From contig ML978224.1 in the NCBI GenBank assembly GCA_010015745.1, positions 121,417 to 185,416 on the forward strand: a stretch of 64,000 nt of DNA. Reading direction: 5' to 3'. The stretch comes from Setomelanomma holmii (lineage: Eukaryota; Ascomycota; Dothideomycetes; Pleosporales; Phaeosphaeriaceae). Position 1 is the first letter of the stretch. The number at the start of each line of letters is the position of its first letter. The position numbers and the translations under genes are program-made. Positions 23,446 to 34,270 of the stretch are shown piece after piece. The notes below the pieces were generated by a model. That model was not told where the DNA came from. It saw only the letters and a list, made by a program, of their open reading frames with translations, and did no database searches.

Positions 23446-25392
23446 TTACAAAGTGCTCTTGGTCTTTCCCAAACCTTGTCCTTCGAGCCACTGTCGAATG
23501 ATTTGGTTTACCTCCTGCGGTTTCTGCGTGAGGGCCCAGTGGGTAGCACCAACCTCGCCACGTGTCAAGTTCGGGATTAACGCATCCATACTCTTTGACA
23601 TCTGAGGTTTCAATACCGAATCGTATGTTGCCTGGATGAATAGGACGGGTTGCTTGATGACTTTCTTGTCCAAGAGAGCCTGGTCCTCCTCCCAATTGGT
23701 GTGGCGCTGGCGATACCAATTCACTGGATTTGTGTTAGCAGTCTCTTCAATCCTTGCACGATATACTATGATTAACAAAACGGTTGGTACGTAGAAGAAC
23801 GACTTCAGGGTTAATGTCTCTACTTCTGATAACCCCTGTGCAAGGCCAGGGATCACCACATAGTGCTATAGGGGTGGGGGCGACCTACGTGTGGGGTGTA
23901 TCCCGTGCTTCATGTACTCCTTGACGTAGTAATCGAGAACCTGTCGTCATCGTCAGCACGTCATTCATCTCCTCGAGACGACTGGAGCCCCTGTGTCACC
24001 CGGAGACTTTAAGAGGCAGTGCTGATGTAGAGCTTTCGTCTCCACTGGTTTCGGCCAAACACCACTCCTTCGCAAAGCATCAAGCCATAGTGGACCATAT
24101 CCAGATGCCGAGCACCCGCGTGCCTGGTTACGTTCGACCCTCGCTCGCTTCCACGCAGGTTCCACAGTTGAGGCAACTTCGATGCCGAGCAAATGCAGTC
24201 GCAGTCACAAATGGAGCTTCGAGCACAGATCGTCATGCTGATGAGCTGTCAAGCTCCTTGCCGCTGCATGTTGATCCCCTCGCCCGTCAGAGATAGAAGA
24301 GAAGTGTTACTCACTTTCCCATTCAAGATCCTGCTCTCGCCAATCTTTGGAAGATTCTCCGCCAATACACCCTTCTCCGGATCGAAAGCCAACTCTCCGT
24401 TAGGTCCACGAGCTCCATATAGGCCTCTCAAAAACTGCCTGATCGACTGCTCATCTTTCACGCTCTTTTCCACCTTACCGGATGCGAGATGCAGCTGATA
24501 TGCAAACTGAGGCAGCTGACTCTTGACGAGATCTTCGGTGGAGAAGTACTGCTTGTGGGGTGCGGTGTATGGCGTGCACACTGAGAAGACGTGGCTCACA
24601 AGATCGGGATACCATTGCGCTGCCCGCCAGACGACGAAACCTCCCCTGATCGTCGAAGTCAGCATTAACATCAAACCCAATGAACAGGCAAGGAATTATG
24701 CTGACCAGTCATGTCCACCAAGGATGATCTTTGGTGCGCCAACTTCTTTCGCCAATGCAGCAATATCATCTGAAGCCCTCTTAAGCCCATACAAGCTGAT
24801 CGAGTTCGGTGGTACCTTAGGTGCATCCTAACGATGATCAGCTCCCGTGACTAGACGGTGAAATCTGTGTAACCTCCGGTACGCCTGTACTCAGGCGCCA
24901 TGCCGTATGCACGCCCCAGCCTCGGCATACCGTCACACTGTATCCGACGACAGCATGAGCAAGAAGGACTGGACTCACCGTTCCGCCATAACCCATCATG
25001 TCCGGTGCGACAACCCTAAACCCCATATCAACCAATAGCGGAATTTGATATCTCCATCCCATCGACAAGTCCGGCCATCCATGAATCTACAAGCGCAGAT
25101 ATACTCGTCAGTATATATGACCACCGCGGAGCTGAAAGTACCCAAACTCATACAAACATGCAAGTGCGCTCAATGCCTGCGCCGTAATATCCGCCGGCAA
25201 ATGTGGCATTTAGACAAGATAAGGGAAATGAAACTATAGCTGGGACATCCTTACTAAGAACACAGTTCGAGTGTGAGTGTGATTCCCAGACTTTGGCTCC
25301 GCGTGGAGATAGTGGTACGTGTAGCCGTTGAGTGCCGCGGTTTTGTGGGTGATGCGCGGATCAGAGTCTGGGTCGATCGGTCGAAGTGCCAT
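23446..25392 (-). CDS. Epoxide hydrolase-like alpha/beta-hydrolase
   Basis: Probably hydrates an epoxide to a diol, with a covalent ester intermediate. Six exons: 25255-25392, 24979-25086, 24706-24827, 24315-24645, 23889-23940 and 23446-23723; they close exactly to 342 residues. Oxyanion motif HGWP at 48-51, nucleophile Asp122 in GGHDWGG, acid Asp285 in QATYDSVLKP, base His312 in GATHWALTQ: the full triad of soluble-type epoxide hydrolases. The cap region contains PYTAPHKQYF and NWYRQRH, where the family places its epoxide-binding tyrosines. No signal peptide, so cytosolic. Introns are long for this window (151-374 nt in four of five). It is divergent from the bZIP regulator with a 390-bp shared promoter and sits beside a P450 relic and an exporter. 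Confidence 0.88.
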
Positions 25393-25782
25393 TGTGTGTG
25401 GTTTCGCTTTTGCTCGAACTCAACCGCTAGATCTTTGGTAAACAGTAAGAAGCTGGCTCTCGAATGAAGCGAAGAACAGTTATACGTCTAGCCAGATGAT
25501 GCTATGTTTTGATTATCTGATGTATGTCATTGAGAGTCACGCTAAAGAGCTCGACATCGACCTCGGCTCGCTTGAGGGTTTATCGATAACTTAAGTTGAT
25601 ACAGCCTCAGTTTAGTCATCGAATGCACGTGCAAGACGCCTGATCTGGCCTAGCGTGATCAGGATAATGGTTTCCTGACACTACTGCTACACATAGCTCA
25701 TCAAAGCCACTCCCCCGCACAAGTGTCGAGATGAGGGCACCAACATCTACACGCAGGAGGAAGAAGGCCCTCCCACACGAGC
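25393..25782. promoter_or_regulatory. Shared promoter of epoxide hydrolase (-) and bZIP regulator (+) with twin palindromes
   Basis: 390 bp between divergent start codons. It contains the 10-bp palindrome TTATCGATAA at 25580-25589 overlapping by one base the 8-bp palindrome ACTTAAGT at 25589-25596, nearer the regulator. Palindromic half-site pairs are what bZIP dimers bind, so this is a candidate operator for self- and enzyme control. Binding is inference. Confidence 0.4.
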
Positions 25783-27189
25783 ATGACTGCCATCCTTTCG
25801 CCACTGGCCACCATGCCGACACTCATCGCCAATATGACGCCAGATGAAGCTGAGAGGAAGCGCGCTGGCGACCGCATCAATCAGCGGTGGTCAAGAGCAC
25901 GGAAGCAGGGCAAATTGATACATTTGGAGCACCAAAACTCGGCGCTGAGAGCTCAGAATGAGAATCTTCATATTCAACTCGCCGACGCCGAGAAACAGCT
26001 TAAGAGGTTGCGAGAAAGTTACGAGGCACTAGGAGCAACAATTAATGCTTCACATGCTCTTCTACATCGGGAAAACAGCAACCCAGCACGTTGCACTTGG
26101 TCAATTCCTACCATGCTCGGCTCGAGTGCAAACGAGGCGTGTGACATTCGATACACGTCAACTAAGTTAGCCACAACTCCATCTTCGAGCTTGACGTCTA
26201 CCTCACCAGGCTCTGCCATGTCTAGCGGAATCACCCCAGCTGCGAACCTTTCTCTCGACTTTCCACTCGAGTTTGGCACAGGAGTGGTCGTGAATCTGTT
26301 CAAGGAACAGAGCTTGAGTTCGAACTATCTGCCTTGGGCGACCAATGAGGACTTCATCCACGACTCGAGCGTGACTTGGGCTGATTCGTGCGATACGGCC
26401 GCGCACGCCTCTCTCGAGATCGATTTTCAGGATAACAGCAGACTAGCACCACTGCATGTCGATGTGGCACCAGTCTGGCAATTACTTCCCATACATGTGC
26501 CTCCAACCACTGCTCTAGATCGTGTCCTGATCGAGGTTGCTGAGTCGGGTCGTCAATGGAGCCAGCAAAAAGGTCGGCATCACGAAGAACTTTCGCGCGG
26601 CAATTTTCCAAGCCTTTCATCACTGCTCAAACCCGATGTAGGAGACTCAGCTGCGCAACCAATATCCTCTGCAGTTGGAAAGCACACAACGTGGGGCACA
26701 ACAGTAGTTTCATTTCCGTCTCGAGTGGCTTACCATTACATTGTTGCGCATATGGTGCGCTGGTTCGTTTGTCGGACCAAAGAAACCTTCGAGCAACTTC
26801 CAGAGTATCTCAGACCTACCCCATTGCAATTGACAGTGCCGCACCCTGCGTGGATCGATCTGTTCCCCTGGTAAGTCATGCTTGGAGTGGAAGCGATCGG
26901 GAATTTGCTCATACTAAGCAGGACTGATGCACGAGACCTCGTGATACAACACATGGACTTCACTAAATTCGAGGACTTCCAACGACTGACATCAACATTC
27001 TCAGTGAATTGGCCCTACAGTGACTCGGACATGTTCATCGAGGATCCTTCAAAGACCCATATATCTTTGAACCCAGTCTTCGAGACTCACATCCGGAATC
27101 TCAAAAACTGGACGTTCAGTTCTGCGGTGGTCGACGCATTTCCATTCTTGGGACCATATACGGCTGCTATGAATGCTGTACGTTTCTGA
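25783..27189 (+). CDS. bZIP-type transcription factor with DUF3425-like C-terminus
   Basis: Two exons, 25783-26870 and 26922-27189, with intron GTAAGT...AAGCAG (51 nt) giving 451 residues. A basic region (AERKRAGDRINQRWSRARKQ) is followed by a coiled coil with spaced leucines (LIHLEHQNSALRAQNENL, QLADAEKQLKRLRESY). The C-terminal part contains LRPTPLQLTVPHPAWIDLFP and, across the intron, WTDARDLVIQHMDF, the order seen in fungal DUF3425 regulators of secondary metabolism and stress. Several Met codons (1, 11, 18) precede the basic region; the first is used. It shares a promoter with the epoxide hydrolase and ends 125 bp from the tail of the P450 relic, so it is the natural candidate regulator of this set. 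Confidence 0.85.
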
Positions 27190-27314
27190 GAGCAACAAAG
27201 AAATGAAAAGCACCATCAGCATGGCGTCATGGACACGAAGATACGCTTTGATTCCGTGAATCTAAGCAATGCTTCGTGCGCTAGAGCTTGCGGATTGACT
27301 AGGAGCCGGCTCGA

Positions 27315-29086
27315 TTAGGATTTCCTATACGGCACGACCTTAACAAATAAATCCGGCTTCTGCCATAAAGTATAGCATCACTGATCTCGCTCCCAATTTA
27401 GATCATTATCGCATATTTCCATGTCAAACAACAGAGTCATTTTGGCCATAAGGACACGGATTTCTATGCAGGCCATGCTGTCTTTCAATTAGCACTATGG
27501 TACACTCACGGTGCGGGAACTTACTTTACACCCATGCACATTCTTGGCCCAAGCAAAAACGGTTTACTCGCATCCCAATGATTGCTACATTCTGGATCGA
27601 TCCATCGCTCCGGGCGGAAAGTATCAGGATCGGCGAAATGCCGTGGGTTGTGCGTTACGGACCACATGTGGACACCTACAGTTGTCTACGAGCACGATCA
27701 GTACCACTACAACAACAACGGGGAAGTCGTATGAGGATCTTACACCAGGTACATAGTGCCCTGCAACCATACAACCACCCATTGGCGTTATCCTAGGCAT
27801 CGCAATGGGAATCGGCGGATATATACGAAAGGCTTCCTCGATACATGCCGTGAGATACGGCAGGCTTGCTGCAGATCTAGCATCAACTTTTTCCACCGTA
27901 TTAAATCGGCTCCGAACTTCCTCACGCAGCTTGCTATATGCGTCCGGTGTGTTGAGCAGGTAGTAATGCAGCCCGCTCAGCACAGTGGCGCTCGTTTCGG
28001 AACCAGCAACGATGAGCGCATTCGCATGCGCTGCGAGATCCCAATCCGTGATGTGGAGCTCGTCGCGCTTGACGAGGATATACGACACGAAGTCTTGTCT
28101 TTTCGGCTCCCTCGCCGCACGCTTAAGCACTTTGTCTTTGCTCTCAAGCGCATGCTTCAGGCCTCCCTCTCGCACACTTCTCGGTGTGAGCCAATATTGG
28201 AATCGCGATACGATGGGCAGTTTCCAGATGGCGACATCTCACGCGTTGAATTTTATGCTATCGAGGATGATAGCGATCCAGGAGGAGGTTTTGCGATTCG
28301 CGAGAGAGCCAAAAGGCTCACCGAACGCGAGCTCTCCCAACACGTCAAACGTGGTCCAGTTGAATACTTCGACGAGGCTGATTGGGCCGCGGGATCCAAG
28401 CTCGCGGACGGCGGTCATAAGATCGTCGGCGTAGTGTTGGATAAGAGATTCTTGGTCGAAGAGAGCACGAGAAGAGAAGGCGTGGGACTGGCAAAGAGTC
28501 AACTGCTCCACTAATCAAAGAACCTGCCTGGTAGACCCACCATCATTTTCCGCATCTGAGCATGTTCGTTGGGGTCAGCTGTGCGGACAATGTGTTTTGC
28601 GCGCACGGTATCATCAGTGCGGTAAAATCGAGGGTCTTTGGTGAGGACTTTGCCATCTTTGCGTCGGTCGTAGATGTCTTTTTACGCTTCTGCGCAGGCG
28701 AAGGAGAGTTCGTTGGGAGCCCAGCGGACGACATCGCCTCAGTTGTTCAGTATTGCGGTCTGCAACCTAACGGCTTGATCAAGCTCACCGTATTTGTCGT
28801 GTAGACCTTTGACAATCTTCGCGCTGTTGCCGCTGATGATTGCGCGTGAATAAAAGATCTGCCGGGTTCAGTGACAGAAGGCAGACAGTGCGAAGGGACT
28901 TGCATTGGACACGATCGCGCGTTTGGGCCCCGGGAATTTGGCAAGAGGATGGGAGTCTATGGTATAGATGGCAGAGACGAAGAGACATGTAGTTCCAAGA
29001 ACACAAAATAGACAGATGTATAGCTGGATATTGAGTTGACTTAAGTGCAACCAGATACTGCCAATGTCCGCTGATTGGAAGTTCAT
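27315..29086 (-). pseudogene. Cytochrome P450 monooxygenase pseudogene
   Basis: All P450 landmarks are present in order: N-terminal membrane helix (QLYICLFCVLGTTCLFVSAI), proline hinge HPLAKFPGPK, KYG-DVVRWAPNELSF, DPRFYRTDDTVRAKHI, I-helix AGSETSATV, ExxR in CIEEAFRIYPP, PERW-type block FRPERWIDPE, and heme motif FLLGPRMCMG (Cys ligand). Good introns lie at 28738-28788, before SHAFSSRAL, after the VPG block and after GVK. But four in-frame stops interrupt conserved stretches: TGA 28868-28870, TAA 28682-28684 (replacing W in EAWKDIYD), TGA 28239-28241 and TGA 27378-27380 (19 codons before the ancestral end). No frameshift is needed. It is therefore a recent nonsense-only pseudogene; the lost oxidase probably acted with the adjacent epoxide hydrolase. 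Confidence 0.85.
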
Positions 29087-29659
29087 AGTGGAATGTCAAG
29101 ACGGCTTGGTCCCTTGAGTCAGACTGATAATTCGTACTTGCACATTCTTATGCTCTTGAAGCCGCTTCGCTCAAGCTCTGAACTCCAATTCGAGTTCTTC
29201 CGCACGGAACACGAATGCCGTGTGAACAAGTCGACGATCCTGTAAGACCGAAACAACAGATCGCACACGACCTACCTACCAAGACACTTCCTACGCCCAA
29301 GCAACACTCAAACCTGGGGACCCCGCACCACACTATTGTGACCTTGCAGTTCAGGTGGGGACGCCACAAAACAACAATTGTAGTGGATTGTCTAAAGACT
29401 CCGTGCCACAAGACGCTATTGTGACAATGCAGTAGCTCCCGCACTGTAGCCTTGACAATGCGACACTTCCGCACCACGAAACAGTAAGACGGTCAGTACT
29501 CTGAGCATCGAACAAGACGGAGTATCGGACATAGCCCGGGTAACGCATACCGGCATCATGTGCTATATATGCACATGTCTTGAGCAAAGATCCCCAGCTT
29601 TTCCACCCCTGCACATCATCCTTTTCACTCATCCTACAGACTGATCTGACAATACCATA
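29087..29659. other. Promoter region between P450 relic and MFS exporter
   Basis: 573 bp between divergent starts. CACTATTGTGACCTTGCAG-like and GACGCTATTGTGACAATGCAG-like sequences recur at about 29330 and 29412, so an imperfect direct repeat is present (shared core CTATTGTGAC). No gene. Confidence 0.5.
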
Positions 29660-31693
29660 ATGTCATCAGAAAAACCCGAACCTAACCTCAGCGAGGAACA
29701 CGCCTCCCCACCATCAGCATCGCACCACTCCGACATCGAAAAGCACTCCCACGCACACCTCGACTTCAACGATCATGGTTTCACAACCGACCAGTCCGCC
29801 TTACCAAAAGGCTACTTCACATCATCCTTCTTCCTGGGCACCTTGACAGCCACCGGACTCGGTCTCGCCGCCGCCGTCGGCGGTTTCGGTCTCGCGGCGC
29901 CCAATCTCACCTTAATCAATGCAGATATTGGGCCTGATGCGGATATCGTTTGGGTGTCGTTGGTGTATACGTTGACGTTGGCTGTGGGATTGATTTTGGT
30001 GGGGAGGTTGAGTGACTTGTTTGGGAGACGGGTGAGTCATTATGCATGCCAGCGGCAGAGCACGAGTGTTGAAAGACTATGACTGAGGATGAATAGTGGT
30101 TCTTTATTGGCGCAGCGATCCTTGCGCTGATTGGATACGTGGTCAGCGCGACAGCGAAGAGTGTGGGCGCATTGATCGGTGGTACTACTACACTCATTGG
30201 CCTGGCTGCCTCGGGACAGCAGTCGTTTGCCTTTATAACTGGTGAGCTGGTGCCGATGAAGGTATGTTCCCAAAACCGTAATGAGTCGGGCAATGCTGAT
30301 GGCTGCGTAGTATCGTTTTGCTGCCAATGCGGTGATGTACATGTTCTGTCTTCCATTCGCCGGTTTTGGACCTGCAATTTCAGAAGCTTTCATCCTCCAT
30401 ACAAGCGCAGGTTGGCGATGGTAAGTCAATCTTGCTCCGCGCTAGTTCCGAGACTCATAGCCTTATGACAGGTCATACTACCTGATGATCATCATCAACG
30501 CTGCATCCGGCATTCTGTTCTACTTCTTCTACTATCCCCCCACATTCGAGGCCAAGTTCCAAGGGCGGACTAAAACACAGCAACTGAAAGATTTTGACTA
30601 TGTCGGAACGGTACTTTTCGTTGCGGGCTTCGTCCTCTTCTTACTCGGCTTGTCCTGGGGCAGTTCCGTGTATCCTTGGAAGTCGGCACATGTCATCTCA
30701 ATGATGGCAGTTGGTGGTGTGACGATCATGGCGTTCGCGTTATGGGAAGCATATGCCAATCTCAAAGAGCCATTGTTGCCGGTGCATCTATTCAAGAATG
30801 TCGCGTGGGTCGCGGCTTGTATATTGCTAGGATTGGGCGCGAGGTAAGTTCTTCTTGTCCTAGGTTTGCATGAGCCGGCCTGATTCGAGCAATTTCAGCG
30901 TTTACTATGCCATGGCAATCATCTGGCCCCAAATGGTGGCAGTGCTCTATACTGATGACGGCGGTGCTTCCATGTATGCAGCGTGGCTGAGCTGCGCACC
31001 GAGTGTGATGATTAATTTCGGGCAAATTGTTGCGGGTTTCTTGGCCGAGCCAATTGGCAAGACAAAATTCCAATGCATCACTGTCTTGATTATCGGGGGT
31101 GCTCTGCTTGGAGGTAGGTCATTACCTTGGATCGAGACTCTGGTCATAAAATCATGCTGATTTATCCAGCGATTGCTTCCGCGACTCCAGACACGAAAGA
31201 CCGCGCGACAGCTCTCATCATTCTGGGATCATTCTTCATCGGGTGGAACGAGAGAGTGTGTCTCTCCAATGCTGGCATCGAGCTGCTCGATCAACGCGAA
31301 ATCGGTACCGCGGTCGGTGCCGCCGGCTCGATTCGATCTGCCATATCTTCGGTCGCCAGCGCTGTATACTTGACTGTGTTGTCAAATCGACTAGCTCAGA
31401 CAATTCCTTCGGTGGTCCCTTCTGCTGTGGTAGCAGCAGGGCTTCCGTCGTCTTCTGTGCCCAAGTTCCTGCGAGGATTTGCGACTGGCTCGTTTAGTGG
31501 CGTGGAGGGTTTGACAGACGCCATACTAGCGGTCGGCACACAAGCGTACAAGACGGCCAGTGCTCAGGCATATTCGACTGTGTTTTACACCACGATAGCG
31601 TTCACAGGGGTCGCTGTGGTGATTAGCTTCTTCTCACCCAATGTGGACGACAAGATGACTGGTGAAGTCGCGGTGACTTTGGGTAAAGAATAG
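29660..31693 (+). CDS. TRI12-type major facilitator exporter
   Basis: Proton-driven efflux pump of the drug:H+ antiporter group with 14 predicted helices, plasma membrane or vacuole. Six exons: 29660-30031, 30097-30261, 30311-30420, 30472-30843, 30899-31113 and 31170-31693, closing to 585 residues. N-terminal cytosolic tail is acidic and His-rich; motif A is GRLSDLFGRRWFF (split by intron 1); later GGTTTLIGLAASGQQSFAF, SAGWRWSYYLMIIINAASGI and the TRI12-like end SFFSPNVDDKM. All introns are GT-AG, 49-65 nt. It flanks the P450 relic, so its likely role is export of a toxin or metabolite handled by this set, or of a foreign compound. Substrate unknown. No sign of damage. Confidence 0.9.
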
Positions 31694-32530
31694 GCTGACA
31701 TTAGGCGGCTATCACAAAGACGTGCGAGCATTTATTCAAGGAGGCTCACAAGTCTGTGCACTTTCCAAGTACTGATCAGTGCCTACATCTCACTATGTTG
31801 TGAACCGCAGGATAGAAAGCTGTGAATAAGTCGAGCTCCGGGACCGATCAGCAAAGAACCCAAGTCCAAGGCTCCCAACTCCTTACGCCGAGCCATCTCG
31901 TTGTAGCCTGTATGGTCAGCTCTAGGGTTTGCCCAACTTCGTCGTACCGACACATATAGAACCAAGGTCGTAGAGTCTGGTCTCATAGTCCGCTCGTGTC
32001 TGCAGGCTGATCTTCTCAAACTCCGGCAGGTACATTGACCCTGCAGATTCCAGAGATATGGTTACTATGGGACGTTGGTAAGAATAGATGAGTACATTCG
32101 CGGAACCGGCTCGCACAGCCGACATGCATATCGTAAAATACGCCCGTGGCCAGGAAGGGATGCCACTGGAAAAATCCTGGTAGCTCGGGTGGATAATGCC
32201 TGTGACGTATATAGCTTGCAAGCGAGTAGCATCGCAAATTCGCGGGAACGATGCGTTGAAAAGCCGGATAGAAATGTCAACTATTCGTCAAGCTCCACAT
32301 TCAGACTCATTTGTTGTTTCATGAAATCCCTAAGTATACCTGGTTGGCCTTAATCCTTGAGTGAGATCTGGACGTCAGCTAATAACTGGACACTTGAAGC
32401 AGTCTTTGAACTGATGTATCGCCCTGGGTGACATAGGAACCGAACTATGGTCCGGATGGTTATGTAGAAGACGGTTAAATCTTCAATAGTGGTCGGATAA
32501 ACAAAGACGGCACGGAACTCCAGGCGACGT
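31694..32530. other. No convincing gene
   Basis: 837 bp downstream of the exporter and of the pinin gene (both end here). Minus-strand frames at 31.9-32.28 kb have protein-like composition but no motif and overlap each other. Confidence 0.5.
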
Positions 32531-33560
32531 TCAGTAGATGACAGTGTCCTCCGCAGCTTCTTCGATAACATCTTCTCCATTATCGTCATGATTGTCGTGG
32601 CTAGGATCGTCAGCGGTGGTCTGATGCCCTGATGGACTCTCCGGTGGGTGTTCAGCTGCGCTTTTTCCTCTCATCGCATCGATGCTGGCATCATCTGTAG
32701 GCTGATCGTCCATATCCTGGTCCTTGGGAGAGTGTTGACTGCCGTTAATAGCTCCATTGCTGGTTGATAGCGCATCTGCGATCTGCCCCTTACCGTTAAT
32801 GGAGCCCTCTGCATCACGACCTGAAGCCCCTTCTCGAGAAACATGGCGCTCTCGGTCGGCCTCTTGCTCCTGGCGAGCCTCATAATCTTCTAATTCTCGC
32901 TTGATGGTCGCGCGGGCTTCGGCGATCTGGTCGTCGATTCGGTCGTCTTCATCAGGACTAGTCTCCCATGGTTTGTAGTACTTGCTAATGTCAGCTTTCT
33001 CCGAAGACTCGGGCAGGACGTATACATACCAAATGTGGCATGGTCTCAGTCCGGAGGAAGTGAGCCGTGTTCAGTAGATTGTCGTGACGTTGTCGCATCT
33101 GTTGTTTGATTAGTATCGTCTGAAAACTGACGCAACGGACTGAACGTACAGATGCCTCCTCGAAGCGCTTCTGCTCTTTCCATCGCTGAATATTGCGCCT
33201 GGCTACGCGCTCCGCCTTCCTCTGCTCGCTTTCTTCGCTCTCCTGTTTGCGTTGAGCCAGCTGTCTCTTTTCGATCTCGGAGCGGCGTTTCTGTGCTGCA
33301 GTAGTAGAAGGAGCTTGTGAGAGTGCGCCCAGCACCGCGCCAAACAGCCTACGCTCTCTTCCTCTCTCACGCCGCACAGGTTTGACCTCGGCCGATCCCC
33401 GCTGTTCAATTGTCGCTCCTTCATCGTCGAGTCGCGGTCGTTTGGCGGTCTCCTCCGTGATAGACGATTGCCTTCTTTTGTGGTGACTGTTGGTGGGTGA
33501 GGCTGCTGGAAGAGGCTCATCATCGGGCAGAACTACTGCGGACGCAATTGGACCATCCAT
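32531..33560 (-). CDS. Pinin/SDK/MemA-domain protein
   Basis: Nuclear protein of the pinin family, which in other eukaryotes associates with the spliceosome and exon junction complex. Exons 33150-33560, 33030-33098 and 32531-32980, introns GTACGT...AACAACAG (with ACTAATC branch) and GTATGT...GCAAG, closing to 309 residues. The domain reads RRERGRERRLFGAVLGALSQ, then a long charged helix (KRRSEIEKRQLAQRKQESEE, RRNIQRWKEQKRFEEAS-MR), then TETMPHL-YYKPWE, the usual end of the family block. The C-terminal half is acidic and disordered. Its start is 333 bp from PHF5A, another splicing factor, in divergent orientation. Confidence 0.88.
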
Positions 33561-33893
33561 GTTTACAGTTAGGCGAATTACAGTCCGGAATCAGTTTGAA
33601 GCGTGAATTTGATGGTGCGGCAATATTTTTTGAGGTGTGATTGATAATCTGACGTCTGCTGGCTGCGCAGACACGCAGAGGAGGAATCGAAGCTTCGAGC
33701 GCACAGGGCAGGAGTTCAGCATTACATAATCCGGAGGTCCGCAACTTCCAAAAGTTCACGCGCAACTTCCACCATAACTTACCACTGTACCTCAGCACAA
33801 CCTTTACCACTTCTCGCGAGGTTTTGGGTTTCTACATATACACGCCAAAGATCTACACAAAATCTTGGAGATCAGATACACCCAAAGCTCACC
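33561..33893. promoter_or_regulatory. Shared promoter of pinin (-) and PHF5A/Rds3 (+)
   Basis: 333 bp between divergent start codons of two splicing factors. No clear TATA box in either direction; the part next to PHF5A is pyrimidine-rich (CACAACCTTTACCACTTCTC). Co-regulation is inferred from position. Confidence 0.55.
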
Positions 33894-34270
33894 ATGTCTC
33901 GCCATCATCCGTAAGTCTTCCCGCCACTTTTCCCACATGCGCTCAACTAACGATCCACAGCGATCTCGTAATGTGCCGCAAGCAAGCTGGCATATCCATC
34001 GGCCGTCTCTGCGACAAATGCGACGGCAAATGCCCCGTGTGCGACTCCTACGTGCGCCCAACGACCCTCGCTCGCATCTGCGACGAATGCTCCTTCGGTA
34101 ACTACCAGAACAAGTGCGTGGTATGTGGTGGCGAGGGCATCTCAGACGCGTTTTACTGCTTCGAGTGCACGCGCCTGGAGAAAGATAGGGACGGGTGTCC
34201 GAAGATTATAAATCTGGGCAGTAGTAGAACGGATCTGTTCTACCAGAAGAAGAATTTTAGAAATCACTAG
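33894..34270 (+). CDS. RDS3: PHF5A/Rds3-like subunit of the SF3b splicing complex
   Basis: Small zinc-finger protein of U2 snRNP SF3b, which holds the branch site. A 17-nt first exon (33894-33910, MSRHHP) joins across a 50-nt intron (GTAAGT...CCACAG) to exon 33961-34270, giving 108 residues, the normal length. Sequence is almost invariant for the family: DLVMCRKQAGISIGRLCDKC, DGKCPVCDSYVRP, ICDECSFGNYQNKCVVCGG, GISDAFYCFECTRLEKDRDG, CPKIINLGSSRTDLFYQKK. The paired CxxC motifs bind three zincs in a knot. No alteration seen. Confidence 0.96.

Noticed and set aside
27756..28514. 252-codon plus-strand frame
   Set aside because: It is the antisense of the P450 relic; the minus strand holds the conserved P450 blocks and introns.
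27315..29086. Stop-codon recoding or selenocysteine in the P450
   Set aside because: Stops are of different types, occur in unrelated positions, and neighbouring genes use standard codons; fungi of this group lack selenoproteins.
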